From CAILZL01 sp963791615 (GTDB lineage: Bacteria; Pseudomonadota; Gammaproteobacteria; Steroidobacterales; Steroidobacteraceae), in the NCBI GenBank assembly GCA_963791615.1, contig CAWBTE010000009.1, positions 62,001 to 126,000 of the forward strand: a stretch of 64,000 nucleotides of DNA, given 5' to 3'. A model generated the notes under the pieces. The model ran no database searches. It had not been told where the DNA came from and worked only from the letters and a program-made list of their open reading frames with translations. Positions 1-9,028 of this stretch are shown piece after piece (positions within the stretch are counted from its first letter, which is position 1; every line of letters begins with the position of its first letter). The position numbers were made by a program, and so were the translations under genes.

Positions 1-1277
1 AGACCCAAAACAAACTTCTGCATGGCGGCGGCATCGACGCGCTGACCACGGGTGAGTTCTTTCAATTGTTCATAGGCGTTCTCCACACCATAGCGACGCA
101 TGACGGTCTGGATGGGTTCGGCCAGCAGTTCCCAGTTAGCGTCCAGGTCATCGGCAAGTTTCGCCGCGTTCACATCAATACGATCCAGACCGCGATTGAT
201 GGACTTCCACGCCAGCAGGCTGTGCGTCACCGCTACGCCGACATTGCGCACTACGGTGGAGTCGGTGAGGTCGCGCTGCCACCGGGAAATAGGCAGCTTG
301 TCGGCGAGAAAGCGCAGCAGCGCATTAGCCAGCCCGAGGTTGCCTTCGCCGTTCTCGAAATCAATCGGGTTGACCTTGTGCGGCATGGTGGAGGAACCCG
401 TCTCGCCCGCCACCACGCGCTGCTTGAAGTAACCCAGCGACACATAGCCCCAGGCATCGCGGGCAAAATCAATCAGCACCGTGTTCACGCCAGCCAGCGC
501 ATCAAAGTACTCGGCCATGAAGTCGTGTGGTTCGATCTGCGTGGTGTAGGGGTTGAAGGTCAGTCCCAGCGATTCGACAAAGCGCTGGCTGAGTGTCGGC
601 CAATCCACATTGGGATAGGCAACCAAGTGCGCGTTGAAGTTGCCCACCGCACCGTTGATCTTGCCCAGAATCTGCACCGCCGCCAGCTGGTCGTGCTTGC
701 GTTTGAGGCGATAGGCGACATTGGCGATTTCCTTGCCTAGCGTGGTCGGTGTGGCTGGCTGACCATGGGTGCGTGACATCATCGGCATGGCAGCATTCGC
801 ATGAGAAAAATCCTGCAAGCGTTTGATAAGTTTTGCTAATGCTGGCAGCAATACCTGGTCTCGCGCCTCTTTCAGCATCAGGGCATAGCTCAGGTTGTTG
901 ATGTCTTCCGAGGTGCACGCGAAGTGCACAAATTCGCGTTTGGCCTTGCCTTCCGGGAATACATCCAGCCGCGACTTCACCAGATATTCCACAGCCTTCA
1001 CGTCGTGGTTGGTGGTGCGCTCGTACTCCTTCACTCTGGCGGCATCTTCCAGACTCAAGGAAGTCGCCAGCTCATCCAGCACCGCCAGCACACTGGCCGG
1101 GATGCCTTTCAGTTCCACAATGCCCGGTTCCGCAGCCAGCGCCTTGAACCACAAGGCCTCCACCCGCACGCGCTGCCGGATCAGTCCGTATTCGCTGAAG
1201 ACCGGCCGCAGCTCGCTGGTCTTGTCGGCATAACGGCCGTCAACAGGAGAAATCGCGGTGAGGGTGCTGAGATTCAT
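1..1277 (-). CDS. purB: Adenylosuccinate lyase, C-terminus cut by window edge
   Basis: Cytosolic purine enzyme that cleaves adenylosuccinate to AMP and SAICAR to AICAR, both releasing fumarate. The ATG is at 1277 and the N-terminus reads MNLSTLTAISPVDGRYADKT, typical of the PurB family. One frame is open all the way to base 1. Visible family motifs are THGQPATPTTLGKE (around 779-735) and the signature loop GSSTMPHKVNP followed by DFENGEGNLG (around 400-330). About 425 residues are visible; enterobacterial PurB has 456, so roughly 30 residues lie outside the window. The gene points away from the RRM gene. No clear attenuator or operator was recognised upstream. Confidence 0.95.
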   Translation of the reverse strand, partial: MNLSTLTAISPVDGRYADKTSELRPVFSEYGLIRQRVRVEALWFKALAAEPGIVELKGIPASVLAVLDELATSLSLEDAARVKEYERTTNHDVKAVEYLVKSRLDVFPEGKAKREFVHFACTSEDINNLSYALMLKEARDQVLLPALAKLIKRLQDFSHANAAMPMMSRTHGQPATPTTLGKEIANVAYRLKRKHDQLAAVQILGKINGAVGNFNAHLVAYPNVDWPTLSQRFVESLGLTFNPYTTQIEPHDFMAEYFDALAGVNTVLIDFARDAWGYVSLGYFKQRVVAGETGSSTMPHKVNPIDFENGEGNLGLANALLRFLADKLPISRWQRDLTDSTVVRNVGVAVTHSLLAWKSINRGLDRIDVNAAKLADDLDANWELLAEPIQTVMRRYGVENAYEQLKELTRGQRVDAAAMQKFVLG

Positions 1278-1691
1278 GGTCTGGACCTGGGATACGGCAA
1301 CAAAATTCGGGCGCGCATCATAACCCGGCAGACGGCCAGCAGAGTCGTTCCCCGGCCGCCACAGGCACATTGTTGACGTTGGTTTATGCTCCCCGATTAC
1401 TTGTCGTCCTTCTGCTTGAGCAATGCATTTTGTCAGTGGCGCTCGGGTTGCATGTGGCATCCGCTTTGCTATTGACAGTTTTTTACTTTCAATTGCGCGG
1501 CAAACCTGTATATTGCGCGGCGTTCGAGACCGTTCATTTTGTCTTCCTTGCTGTCTTCCTTCCGGCGGACCGAGAGGTGCAACCGAATCGTTCCCGATCA
1601 GTAGATGCGGTGCGACAGCACTGCATTCGTTATTTGGCCCGCTCCCGCATCCATAATAAAGAGCGGTGATGGTTTTTCAGGAAGGTTTTCA
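1278..1691. other. Intergenic region between purB and the RRM gene
   Basis: These 414 bases hold the divergent promoters of purB and the RRM gene. A TATGAT-like -10 for purB may lie at 1317-1322 on the minus strand, with no good -35. A TTGACA is visible at 1472-1477 on the plus strand but has no -10 at the right distance. The stretch just before the RRM gene could be a long 5' leader, as is common for cold-induced RNA-binding protein genes. A hydrophobic reading frame here (1370-1669) has no ribosome binding site or family resemblance, so I do not call it a gene. Confidence 0.4.
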
Positions 1692-2063
1692 ATGAGCAAG
1701 ATTTACGTGGGCAATCTGCCCTTTTCCGCCGATGAAACTGCAGTGCGTTCCCTGTTTGAACAGCACGGCACCGTTGATTCTGTCAGCCTGATCAATGACC
1801 GCGAAACCGGCCGCCCTCGTGGCTTCGGTTTCGTGGAAATGCCCAGTGCCGACGCAGCACGCGCCATCCAGGCCCTGAACGGCCAGGATATGGGCGGTCG
1901 TCCGCTGAAGGTCAATGAAGCGCAAGACAAGCCAAGAACCGGTGGCGGTGGTGGCGGCGGTCGTAGCGGCGGTGGCGGCTACGGCGGCGGTGGTGGTGGC
2001 GGCGGTCGTAGCGGCGGTGGCGGCGGCTACGGCGGCGGTGGCGGTGGCGGCGGCCGCTGGTAA
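1692..2063 (+). CDS. Glycine-rich RRM RNA-binding protein
   Basis: Small single-stranded RNA-binding protein of 123 residues. One RRM domain fills residues 3-76, with RNP2 IYVGNL (4-9) and RNP1 RGFGFVEM (43-50). Residues 84-123 are an almost pure glycine tail broken by RS, Y and RW. Proteins of this build in bacteria resemble cyanobacterial and plant glycine-rich RNA-binding proteins and are often cold- or stress-induced RNA chaperones; that role is inferred here. The ATG at 1692 is preceded by CAGGAAGG at good spacing, so the start is firm even though the frame opens further upstream. It is probably monocistronic, with a terminator at 2124-2155. Confidence 0.9.
   Translation: MSKIYVGNLPFSADETAVRSLFEQHGTVDSVSLINDRETGRPRGFGFVEMPSADAARAIQALNGQDMGGRPLKVNEAQDKPRTGGGGGGGRSGGGGYGGGGGGGGRSGGGGGYGGGGGGGGRW
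1941..2060 (+). repeat. Internal GC-rich tandem repeat coding the Gly tail
   Basis: About two and a half degenerate copies of a roughly 42-45 bp unit encode GGGGGGGRSGGGGYG-like peptides at the end of the RRM gene. The unit is almost only G and C with GGT/GGC codons, so copy number is likely to vary between strains by slippage. Confidence 0.75.
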
Positions 2064-2123
2064 GCAGATGACCTGACAGCAGCCCGTCGTTCGACTGGCT
2101 GCTCTCTGTTGAAATGCTGACAG

Positions 2124-2155
2124 GCTGCGAATCTTCGTGATTCGCGGCCTTTCTG
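2124..2155 (+). terminator. Rho-independent terminator after the RRM gene
   Basis: A 10-bp stem (2124-2133 with 2139-2148, one G-T pair) closes a five-base TTCGT loop and is followed by CTTTCT. It lies 60 bases after the RRM stop codon. Confidence 0.75.
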
Positions 2156-2249
2156 CTTTGTGTTGCCGCTATTTAAATGCAAAACAAAGCGTACTGACTA
2201 TCAGCAGCGTGAGTCCGCAATAAAACCGCATACATTCAAGAGCTAAGGC

Positions 2250-3356
2250 ATGGCACTCAAACGTACACGCTGGCAATCAGGAACTCTGGTCGAGCTGGAA
2301 CATGTATCGGGTGTTCTGCAAGACAATGCGCTGGGCGATCCGCATGTGCGCAAGCTGGCGGTGTGGTTGCCGCCGCAGTATGACGAGCAGGCAACGTATG
2401 GTCGCGGCAAACGCTTCCCGGTGCTGGTTGATATGGCGGGTTACACCGGGTCGGGTTTGTCGCATGTAGCCTGGAAAAACTTCAGTGAAAATATCCCTGA
2501 GCGTGTTGCGCGCTTGATTCATGAAGGCCGGATGGCGCCTACCATCATGGTGTTTCCGGATTGTTTCACTGCACTGGGCGGCACCCAGTACATCAATTCA
2601 TCAGCCGTGGGTGCTTATGCTGACTATCTGGTGAAAGAAATCGTACCTTTCATCGACAAGGAATTTCGCACACGGGCAGCGCGTGAACATCGCGGCTGCT
2701 TTGGCAAGTCGTCAGGCGGCTATGGCGCCATTCTGCACGGCATGAAGTACGCCCGTACCTGGGGTGCTATTGCCAATCACTCCGGTGACAGCTATTTCGA
2801 TTACGTGTACTGGAACGATTGGCCCAATACGCTGAATGAACTGGCAAAGTATCGGCCACGCAGTTTGAAGGCGGGCTCAGTGGATATGCTCAAGCTGGAA
2901 GAGAATGCCGGCACGGGTATGGATGATGGACGCGTGAAGCGCTTTCTCGACAAGGTTCATCACAAGGTCAAGCTCAGCGGCGGCGAAGTGCATGCATTGA
3001 TGAATCTGTGCATGGCTGCTACCTATGATCCCGATCCTCAGGCGCCCAATGGTTTTCGACTGCCATTCAATCTGGAAACCGGCGAGGTTCTACCGGCGCG
3101 GTGGAAGGCCTGGCAGAAGCATGATCCGATCAATCTGGTTACCCGATACAAGCGAAGTCTGCAATCACTGCGCGGTATCTATCTGGATTGCGGTTGGCGC
3201 GACCAGTATCACATTCACTATGGCATGCGCATTCTGTCTAAGCGACTGCAGCTGGCTGGCATCAAGCATGCTTACGAAGAGTTCGATGATACGCACTCCG
3301 ACATTGACTATCGTATGGACGTATCACTGCCATTCCTGAGCAAGGCATTGGCTTGA
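2250..3356 (+). CDS. Alpha/beta-hydrolase, putative esterase (Fes/esterase D type)
   Basis: A 368-residue cytosolic alpha/beta-hydrolase of the putative esterase family, which includes enterochelin esterase and esterase D. The nucleophile elbow is GKSSG with Ser154 as the likely nucleophile (residues 152-156). The strand VWLPPQYDE (38-46) and RFPVLVDMAGYTG (55-67) match the usual start of the fold. The segment FDDTHSDIDYR near the C-terminus carries the probable catalytic His. No signal peptide is seen. The substrate cannot be told from sequence. ATG at 2250 follows GCTAAGG. The gene stands alone between the RRM gene and an aldehyde dehydrogenase. Confidence 0.75.
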   Translation: MALKRTRWQSGTLVELEHVSGVLQDNALGDPHVRKLAVWLPPQYDEQATYGRGKRFPVLVDMAGYTGSGLSHVAWKNFSENIPERVARLIHEGRMAPTIMVFPDCFTALGGTQYINSSAVGAYADYLVKEIVPFIDKEFRTRAAREHRGCFGKSSGGYGAILHGMKYARTWGAIANHSGDSYFDYVYWNDWPNTLNELAKYRPRSLKAGSVDMLKLEENAGTGMDDGRVKRFLDKVHHKVKLSGGEVHALMNLCMAATYDPDPQAPNGFRLPFNLETGEVLPARWKAWQKHDPINLVTRYKRSLQSLRGIYLDCGWRDQYHIHYGMRILSKRLQLAGIKHAYEEFDDTHSDIDYRMDVSLPFLSKALA

Positions 3357-3486
3357 CTGCGGGAAGCATCACTCGGTGATGTCAGCAGTGGCTCCCGACG
3401 GCTGACACCAGAGCATTCGGGTATATTGCTGATGTCAGTAATGGTCATGATTACCGTGTTTTTTTTGATGCAATTCTGGAGTGTAT

Positions 3487-4917
3487 ATGTCTGCTGCTGA
3501 GCATGAACTGAGGACGGATTTTTCCCTGCTGATCAATGGTCAGTTGTGTGGCAGTAGCAGGCAACTCGAGGTGATCAATCCGGCTACCGGCAAAGTCTTC
3601 GCACGTTGCCCGGCCGCTACGCGCGTTGAGCTGGATCAGGCAGTGGCAGCCGCGCGAGCCGCAGCCAAATCCTGGAGCCAGACTTCCTTTGACGAACGCC
3701 GCATCCTGATCAAAAAGTTTTCCAAAGTCCTGCAAGCGAACAAGGATGTACTGGGTCACCTGCTCACCATGGAGCAGGGCAAGCCGCTGAGTCAGGCAGC
3801 CGAGGAAATCGCTCGTGCCGGAATCCAGTCCGAAGGCATCGTGCAGATCAGTATCGAGCCGGAAGTCATTACCGACAACGCCGAGCGCCATATCGAGCTG
3901 CACTACGTACCGCTGGGCGTGGTGGGCATCATTACTCCCTGGAATGCTCCCATCAATCTGGCCGTCGGTCCGTTGGTATCGGCGCTGTACACCGGTAATA
4001 CCGTGGTACTGAAGCCGTCACCCTATACGCCGCTGTGTACCCTCAAGCTGGGCGAGCTGATCAAGGACATCTTTCCGGCGGGCGTAGTGAATATCGTGGC
4101 GGGTGGTGATGAACTGGGTCAGTGGATGACTGAACACGCCGGGATCGACAAGATTTCGTTCACGGGATCGGTAGCTACCGGCAAGAAGGTCATGGCCAGC
4201 GCCGCCGGTACGCTCAAACGTGTCACGCTGGAGCTGGGCGGCAACGATGCAGCCATTGTGCTCGACGATGTGGATGTGGAAGACATTGCGCCCAAATTAT
4301 TCTTCGCTGCTTTCGTCAACAGCGGCCAGGTGTGCATGGCCATCAAACGCATCTATGCGCATGAAAAAATCTACGATGCCTTGTGTGAGGCACTGATAGA
4401 GGAAGCCCACAAAGCAAGGTTTGGTAATGGATTGGAGCCGGGGATGCAGTACGGCCCGATCCAGAACAAGATGCAGTACGACAAGGTTCGCAGCATTATG
4501 GATGACACGCGGAAGAGCGGTGCTCGAATCCTGACAGGAGGTGAAGTGCCGGTGGGTGACGGGTACTTCATAACGCCAACGCTGGTCGCAGATGCCAGCG
4601 ACGACAGCCGGATCGTGCGGGAGGAGCAGTTTGGCCCGGTGTTGCCGATTCTGAAATTCAGTGACGTGGAAGATGCGCTGCGGCGCGCCAATGACACACG
4701 CTACGGACTGGCGGGTTCGGTATGGAGTTCGGATATTGCACGTGCGACGAAGATTGCGGCACGTATGGAAGTGGGCACGGCCTGGGTAAACCAGCACCGC
4801 ACTACGGCCGTCAATGTGCCGTTTGGCGGCGCCAAGGAATCCGGCATCGGACGGCACTCGTCCATTCTCGGCTTGAAGTCGTACATGGAGCCGCGGGTGA
4901 TCAGCATATTGAAGTAG
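3487..4917 (+). CDS. NAD(P)-dependent aldehyde dehydrogenase
   Basis: Full-length ALDH superfamily enzyme of 476 residues that oxidises an aldehyde to an acid. Motifs in order: PWNAP with the NTVVLKPSPYTPL cofactor segment, FTGSVATGK, LELGGN with the catalytic Glu, and FVNSGQVCMA with catalytic Cys at about residue 283. The frame also opens at a GTG at 3481, but GGAG at 3478-3481 sits five bases before the ATG at 3487, so I chose that start. It is distant from the second ALDH at 22826. The substrate is not assignable; the following SAM hydrolase gene is probably separately controlled. Confidence 0.88.
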   Translation: MSAAEHELRTDFSLLINGQLCGSSRQLEVINPATGKVFARCPAATRVELDQAVAAARAAAKSWSQTSFDERRILIKKFSKVLQANKDVLGHLLTMEQGKPLSQAAEEIARAGIQSEGIVQISIEPEVITDNAERHIELHYVPLGVVGIITPWNAPINLAVGPLVSALYTGNTVVLKPSPYTPLCTLKLGELIKDIFPAGVVNIVAGGDELGQWMTEHAGIDKISFTGSVATGKKVMASAAGTLKRVTLELGGNDAAIVLDDVDVEDIAPKLFFAAFVNSGQVCMAIKRIYAHEKIYDALCEALIEEAHKARFGNGLEPGMQYGPIQNKMQYDKVRSIMDDTRKSGARILTGGEVPVGDGYFITPTLVADASDDSRIVREEQFGPVLPILKFSDVEDALRRANDTRYGLAGSVWSSDIARATKIAARMEVGTAWVNQHRTTAVNVPFGGAKESGIGRHSSILGLKSYMEPRVISILK

Positions 4918-4960
4918 GGTTTTGCTGGATGGCCATAGTTTGATTTTATACATTACAAAG

Positions 4961-4982
4961 TTATTTCAACTCATTGAAATAA
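4961..4982. promoter_or_regulatory. Perfect inverted repeat over the SAM hydrolase translation start region
   Basis: Nine-base perfect arms (4961-4969 and 4974-4982) with a four-base CTCA spacer end one base before the ATG at 4984. The gene has no good Shine-Dalgarno, and the repeat covers where it should be. It could be an operator or an mRNA hairpin that controls translation. It could also help end the aldehyde dehydrogenase transcript, although a T-run is missing. Confidence 0.5.
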
Positions 4983-4983
4983 A

Positions 4984-5772
4984 ATGAATCAGCCTGAATT
5001 TTCAGCCACCGGTATGGTCACGCTGACCACCGACTTTGGTGTTTCTGATCCCTATGTCGGAGTGATGAAAGCGGTGCTGCTGGGGCGCAACCCGGTGGCT
5101 CAGATCATTGACCTGAGCCACTTCATTCCTGCGTTCCAACCGGCCATTGCGGGTTTCTGGCTGGCCCGGTGCTGGCGATACTTCCCGGCGGGTACGGTGC
5201 ATCTGGCGGTGGTCGATCCCGGGGTGGGAACCGAGCGCGGCATGGTGGTGTTGATTCTGGCCGGACAAGTGTTTGTCGCTCCGGATAATGGGCTGCTTGA
5301 GCCCCTGCTGGATTCCGGGGAAGACGCTGTCTGGCGTGAGTTCCGGGCAGCGGATTTGCCAGCATCAAATCTCCCAAAGGCCAGCGCAACTTTTCATGGA
5401 CGGGACATCTTTGCGCCCTTAGTGGCTGATATTTCAGCAAACAGGCTCTTGCCTTATCAGCTCGGGCGAGGTCGCGAAATCCCGCCTCGCATCCCGAGAT
5501 CCCCAAATCAGGGGCGTATCGTCGCAGTCGATCACTACGGCAATCTGATCACAGATATTGGGGTGGAATGTTTGAATAAACTGCAACGCCCGGCGCTACG
5601 TTTCCGGGATCAGCAAATACGCATCGTTGAAACCTACGGCAGTGGGGCGCCAGGTCAGGTGATTGCGCTGGCCAATTCCTGGGGTGTCATGGAAATTGCC
5701 CAAGTTCAGGGAAATGCCGCTGCGTACTTGCAGGCGGTGGTCGGCGAGTCTGTGTCTGTGGCGGGCCAGTGA
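4984..5772 (+). CDS. SAM hydroxide adenosyltransferase (DUF62 family)
   Basis: Predicted S-adenosyl-L-methionine hydrolase that splits SAM into adenosine and methionine, 262 residues. It belongs to the fold family of fluorinase and chlorinase (SAM_HAT). Seen: VTLTTDFGVSDPYVGVMK (N-terminal nucleoside site Asp), IIDLSHFIP, VHLAVVDPGVGTER, FVAPDNGLLEPLL and FHGRDIFAPLVA, then the C-terminal barrel segment VDHYGNLITDI. These match the hydroxide-using type; I see no evidence for halide use. The 66-base gap from the aldehyde dehydrogenase contains the inverted repeat at 4961-4982. Confidence 0.88.
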   Translation: MNQPEFSATGMVTLTTDFGVSDPYVGVMKAVLLGRNPVAQIIDLSHFIPAFQPAIAGFWLARCWRYFPAGTVHLAVVDPGVGTERGMVVLILAGQVFVAPDNGLLEPLLDSGEDAVWREFRAADLPASNLPKASATFHGRDIFAPLVADISANRLLPYQLGRGREIPPRIPRSPNQGRIVAVDHYGNLITDIGVECLNKLQRPALRFRDQQIRIVETYGSGAPGQVIALANSWGVMEIAQVQGNAAAYLQAVVGESVSVAGQ

Positions 5773-5859
5773 CCGGTCAGTGACAGCTCTAATTGAACAT
5801 TTGTCCGCAGTTTCCTTGGTGATTGGCCAGATTGGGCCTGATTGATTCAGACGCAGCCA

Positions 5860-5887
5860 TTGAAAACCGTGCGGCATCGTATATAGT
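5860..5887 (+). promoter_or_regulatory. Sigma70-like promoter for the small acidic protein
   Basis: TTGAAA at 5860-5865 and TATAGT at 5882-5887 are 16 bases apart. The start of transcription would be near 5894, some 64 bases before the GTG at 5958. Confidence 0.6.
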
Positions 5888-5957
5888 CCGCGCTCCGCAA
5901 GGCGGCTCCGGTGCCTGAACTCACTGATTTCCGGGGAATTTCTGTAGGAATACTAGC

Positions 5958-6176
5958 GTGGAACGAGACGCCGACCACTTTGACATCGACGACGAGTTTG
6001 TCGCCCCCAGCGAAGAAGAAACGGATTACGACCGTTTGATGGAACGCAGCGAGCGTCGTGCGCGCGCGGCCAACCCGACGGTAAAGAAAGGCCGTGCGGC
6101 ATGGAGCAAGCTTGAAGACGTGCTTGCTGAAAAACGGTTGCAGAAAGCCTTGCAGGAATTCGACGAAGACGCCTGA
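5958..6176 (+). CDS. Small charged protein, PA3496-like
   Basis: A 72-residue highly charged protein: an acidic N-terminus (residues 1-24), a basic middle (ERSERRARAANP) and a helical C-terminus (KLEDVLAEKRLQKALQEFDED). The C-terminal helix recalls small gammaproteobacterial proteins of the PA3496 family, linked by annotation to envelope integrity, but I am not certain of that assignment. The start is GTG at 5958 with AGGA at 5946-5949, eight bases away. It has its own promoter (5860-5887) and a weak possible terminator at 6230-6265. Confidence 0.65.
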   Translation: MERDADHFDIDDEFVAPSEEETDYDRLMERSERRARAANPTVKKGRAAWSKLEDVLAEKRLQKALQEFDEDA

Positions 6177-6229
6177 TCCCCGTACCGGTCATTGCCAATC
6201 GCCAGACATCTGTCCGGCATGAATCCTGA

Positions 6230-6265
6230 AGCGGGGCCACAGCAAGTGAGTCCCGTTTCTTTTTG
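6230..6265 (+). terminator. Possible weak terminator before lysC-lysA
   Basis: Seven-base arms with two wobble pairs (6230-6236 with 6251-6257) around a 14-base loop, running into TTTCTTTTT. This could end the small-protein transcript or attenuate lysC-lysA. I see no lysine riboswitch core in this leader. Confidence 0.35.
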
Positions 6266-6314
6266 TTGCGCTTGCAAGAGCGTTGCTGACAACAGATCCC
6301 GAGATGAGCCCGAG

Positions 6315-8951
6315 ATGAATAAGACCAATCAAGCATCGCGTCAGAACGCGGCAGCCCGCAACACGCCCACCAGCAAAACGTCGAAGTGGGTGGTGCTGAA
6401 GTTTGGTGGCACCAGCGTCTCTTCAGTGAATAACTGGAAGAACATTGTGGGCATCATCAAGGCGCGCCTGAGTGAAGGCTTGCAGCCGGTGATCGTGCAT
6501 TCAGCGGTTTCGAAGATGACTGACAGTCTGGAGCAGTTGCTGACCAAGGCCATCACCGGTGGCTGGGAAGCGGCACTGGATAATGTTGTTACCCGGCACC
6601 GTGATCTTGCGCGGGATCTCGGTGTCACGCCCGGTGTGGAACTGGAAGAACAATTCACCCGGTTAAGGCAGATCGCTTCGGGCATCGCTCTGGTGGGTGA
6701 AGTCAGCGAACGCCTGCGTGCTCGCGTCATGGCGCAGGGCGAGCTGATGGCCACCCGTCTTGGCGCCGCCTTTCTTGCCTCACAAGGTCTGGATGTGCAG
6801 TGGGTGGATGCGCGCACGGTGCTCAAGTCAGTCGTATTGAAAAATGCGAGTGCACGCGCCAGCTATCTTTCCGCCACCTGCAATTTTGAACCCGATGCCG
6901 AGCTGCAAAAACAGTGGTCGCATCCGGGCCGGGTCTATATCACTCAGGGATTCATCGCCAGTGATGATGCCGGCGATACCGTGTTACTGGGGCGGGGTGG
7001 CTCTGATACCTCAGGCAGTTACTTCGCCGCCAAGTTGCAGGCGCAGCGTCTGGAAATCTGGACCGACGTACCCGGCATGTTCAGCGCGAACCCGCGTTCC
7101 ATTCCAACTGCACGGCTGCTGCGTGCGCTGGAATACGATGAAGCGCAGGAAATCGCCAGCGCGGGCGCCAAGGTGCTGCATCCGCGCTGCATCATGCCGG
7201 TCAAGCAGCACGACATTCCACTATATGTCTATGCCACCCAGACCCCTGACCTTGAAGGCACGGTCATTACCGCACACGGCGGTGAAGGCGAAGCGCATGT
7301 CAAAGCCGTGACCGTGAAGAACGGCATCACGCTGGTGTCCATGGAGACTGTTGGCATGTGGCATTCAGTGGGCTTTCTCGCTGACGCATTCCAGGTGTTC
7401 AAGCAACACGGTATGTCCGTGGATCTGGTTTCCACTTCGGAAACCAACGTCACTGTTTCACTGGACCCAGCCGCCAATACGCTGACACAGACTGCTGTGG
7501 ATGCATTGGTCAGCGATCTGTCACAAATCTGCAAGGTGCAGGTGTTCGGCCCTTGCGCCGCTGTCAGTCTGGTGGGCAAGAACATTCGCGCCATCCTGCA
7601 CAAGCTGGGTGATGCCATGGAGCTGTTTGAAGAACAGAAGATCTATCTGGTCACGCAGGCAGCCAATGATCTGAACCTGACCTTTGTGCTGGATGAAGAT
7701 CAGGGTGACCGCCTGGTCTCGCGCCTGCATCAGATCACCATTCACAATTCGCCGGACAGCCACGTTCTGGGGCCTACCTGGGAGCAGTTATACGGGCCGA
7801 AAGAGCCGCCTGCTGCGCACGCCATCGCCTGGTGGCAGCACAAGCAACATGATCTCCTGAGGATCGCGCAGCAGAATGTGTCTGCGTATGTGTATGACCG
7901 CGACACATTGAGTCGTCAGGCGCGTGCCATGAAGAGTATCGCGGCGCTGGATCAGGTGTTCTTCGCCATGAAGGCCAACCCGCATCCGGAAGTACTGAAA
8001 ACTTTTGCCGCAGAAGGTCTGGGCATTGAATGTGTGTCGCGTGGTGAACTCGAACATGTATTTGCCATCTTGCCCATGCTTGATCACAAGCGTGTGTTAT
8101 TCACGCCCAACTTTGCGGCACGCAGCGAGTACGAGTTCGCGTTGCAGCAAGGCGTGTGGGTGACGCTGGATAACCTGTATCTGTTGCAGGCCTGGCCGGA
8201 AGTGTTCAAGGGCAGGGAAGTGCTGCTGCGGGTCGATACCGGCTACGGTCGTGGGCATCACCACCATGTACGTACGGCGGGCTCGCATTCCAAGTTCGGC
8301 ATCCCATTGTCAGACTTTGATGAGTTGACACAGCTGGTTGAAAAGCACGATGTGCGTGTAGTGGGTTTGCAGGCACATACCGGCAGTGGCGTATTCAACG
8401 TCAATAACTGGCGTGAAGTGGCCGATACGCTGGCCGAACTGGCGCCGCGCTTCAAGCACCTCCAGATTCTGGATATTGGTGGTGGTCTGGGTGTACCCGA
8501 AAAGCTGGGGCAACCTCCATTCGATATTGAGGCGCTATCAACGCTGTTGTCCGGGTTCAAGACCCGGCATCCCGGGATTCAGCTATGGATGGAACCAGGA
8601 CGTTACCTGGTGGCTGAAGCGGGCGTATTGCTGGCGCAGGTCACGCAGCGCAAGGGCAAGGGCGAAGTGCAGTACGTGGGCATAACCACCGGCATGAACT
8701 CCCTGATTCGTCCAGCGCTGTATGGCGCGCACCACGACATTTTCAATCTGAGCCGCCTCAACGAAGCTGCGACGCAGACCATGAATGTGGTCGGGCCGAT
8801 CTGCGAATCCGGCGACATGCTGGGCTCTGACCGGTTGCTGCCGCCAACCCAGGAAGGCGATGTGTTGCTGATAGCCACCACCGGCGCCTATGGTCATGCC
8901 ATGAGTTCGCACTACAACCTGCGTGATCCGGCTGCGGAGTTTGTGATTTAG
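6315..8951 (+). CDS. Bifunctional aspartate kinase/diaminopimelate decarboxylase
   Basis: An 878-residue fusion of the first and last enzymes of lysine synthesis. The aspartokinase half has KFGGTS (29-34), GRGGSDTSG and ACT-type sequence (VKNGITLVSMET, FVSTSETNVTVSLD-like). The decarboxylase half (about 515-878) has the PLP lysine K553 in FFAMKANPHPE, then HTGSGVFN, GGGLGVPE, EPGRYLV and ICESGDMLGSDR. LysA/LysC fusions are known in Xanthomonadales and some other gammaproteobacteria. The frame is open upstream to 6192, but MNKTNQ at 6315 leaves a sensible N-terminus; the Shine-Dalgarno is weak. Lysine feedback through the ACT region is likely from family knowledge. Confidence 0.93.
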   Translation: MNKTNQASRQNAAARNTPTSKTSKWVVLKFGGTSVSSVNNWKNIVGIIKARLSEGLQPVIVHSAVSKMTDSLEQLLTKAITGGWEAALDNVVTRHRDLARDLGVTPGVELEEQFTRLRQIASGIALVGEVSERLRARVMAQGELMATRLGAAFLASQGLDVQWVDARTVLKSVVLKNASARASYLSATCNFEPDAELQKQWSHPGRVYITQGFIASDDAGDTVLLGRGGSDTSGSYFAAKLQAQRLEIWTDVPGMFSANPRSIPTARLLRALEYDEAQEIASAGAKVLHPRCIMPVKQHDIPLYVYATQTPDLEGTVITAHGGEGEAHVKAVTVKNGITLVSMETVGMWHSVGFLADAFQVFKQHGMSVDLVSTSETNVTVSLDPAANTLTQTAVDALVSDLSQICKVQVFGPCAAVSLVGKNIRAILHKLGDAMELFEEQKIYLVTQAANDLNLTFVLDEDQGDRLVSRLHQITIHNSPDSHVLGPTWEQLYGPKEPPAAHAIAWWQHKQHDLLRIAQQNVSAYVYDRDTLSRQARAMKSIAALDQVFFAMKANPHPEVLKTFAAEGLGIECVSRGELEHVFAILPMLDHKRVLFTPNFAARSEYEFALQQGVWVTLDNLYLLQAWPEVFKGREVLLRVDTGYGRGHHHHVRTAGSHSKFGIPLSDFDELTQLVEKHDVRVVGLQAHTGSGVFNVNNWREVADTLAELAPRFKHLQILDIGGGLGVPEKLGQPPFDIEALSTLLSGFKTRHPGIQLWMEPGRYLVAEAGVLLAQVTQRKGKGEVQYVGITTGMNSLIRPALYGAHHDIFNLSRLNEAATQTMNVVGPICESGDMLGSDRLLPPTQEGDVLLIATTGAYGHAMSSHYNLRDPAAEFVI

Positions 8952-9028
8952 GCGGTGATGTCGTTGAAGGGCTGCGTCAGGGGCTTTTCGAAATTCGACG
9001 TGAAGTTGCGGCGCGAATTGCACGCGTA

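Noticed and set aside
66..740. Long plus-strand frame at the left edge
   Set aside because: It lies antisense to purB, whose motifs are unmistakable in the other strand.
1370..1669. Hydrophobic 99-residue reading frame in the purB/RRM gap
   Set aside because: No ribosome binding site or family resemblance, and it overlaps the likely leader and promoter of the RRM gene.
1941..2060. CRISPR-like short repeats
   Set aside because: These are tandem glycine codons inside the RRM gene with no unique spacers; no CRISPR array was seen anywhere.
6177..6314. Possible lysine riboswitch before lysC-lysA
   Set aside because: The short leader lacks the conserved multi-helix core; only a weak stem-loop is visible.
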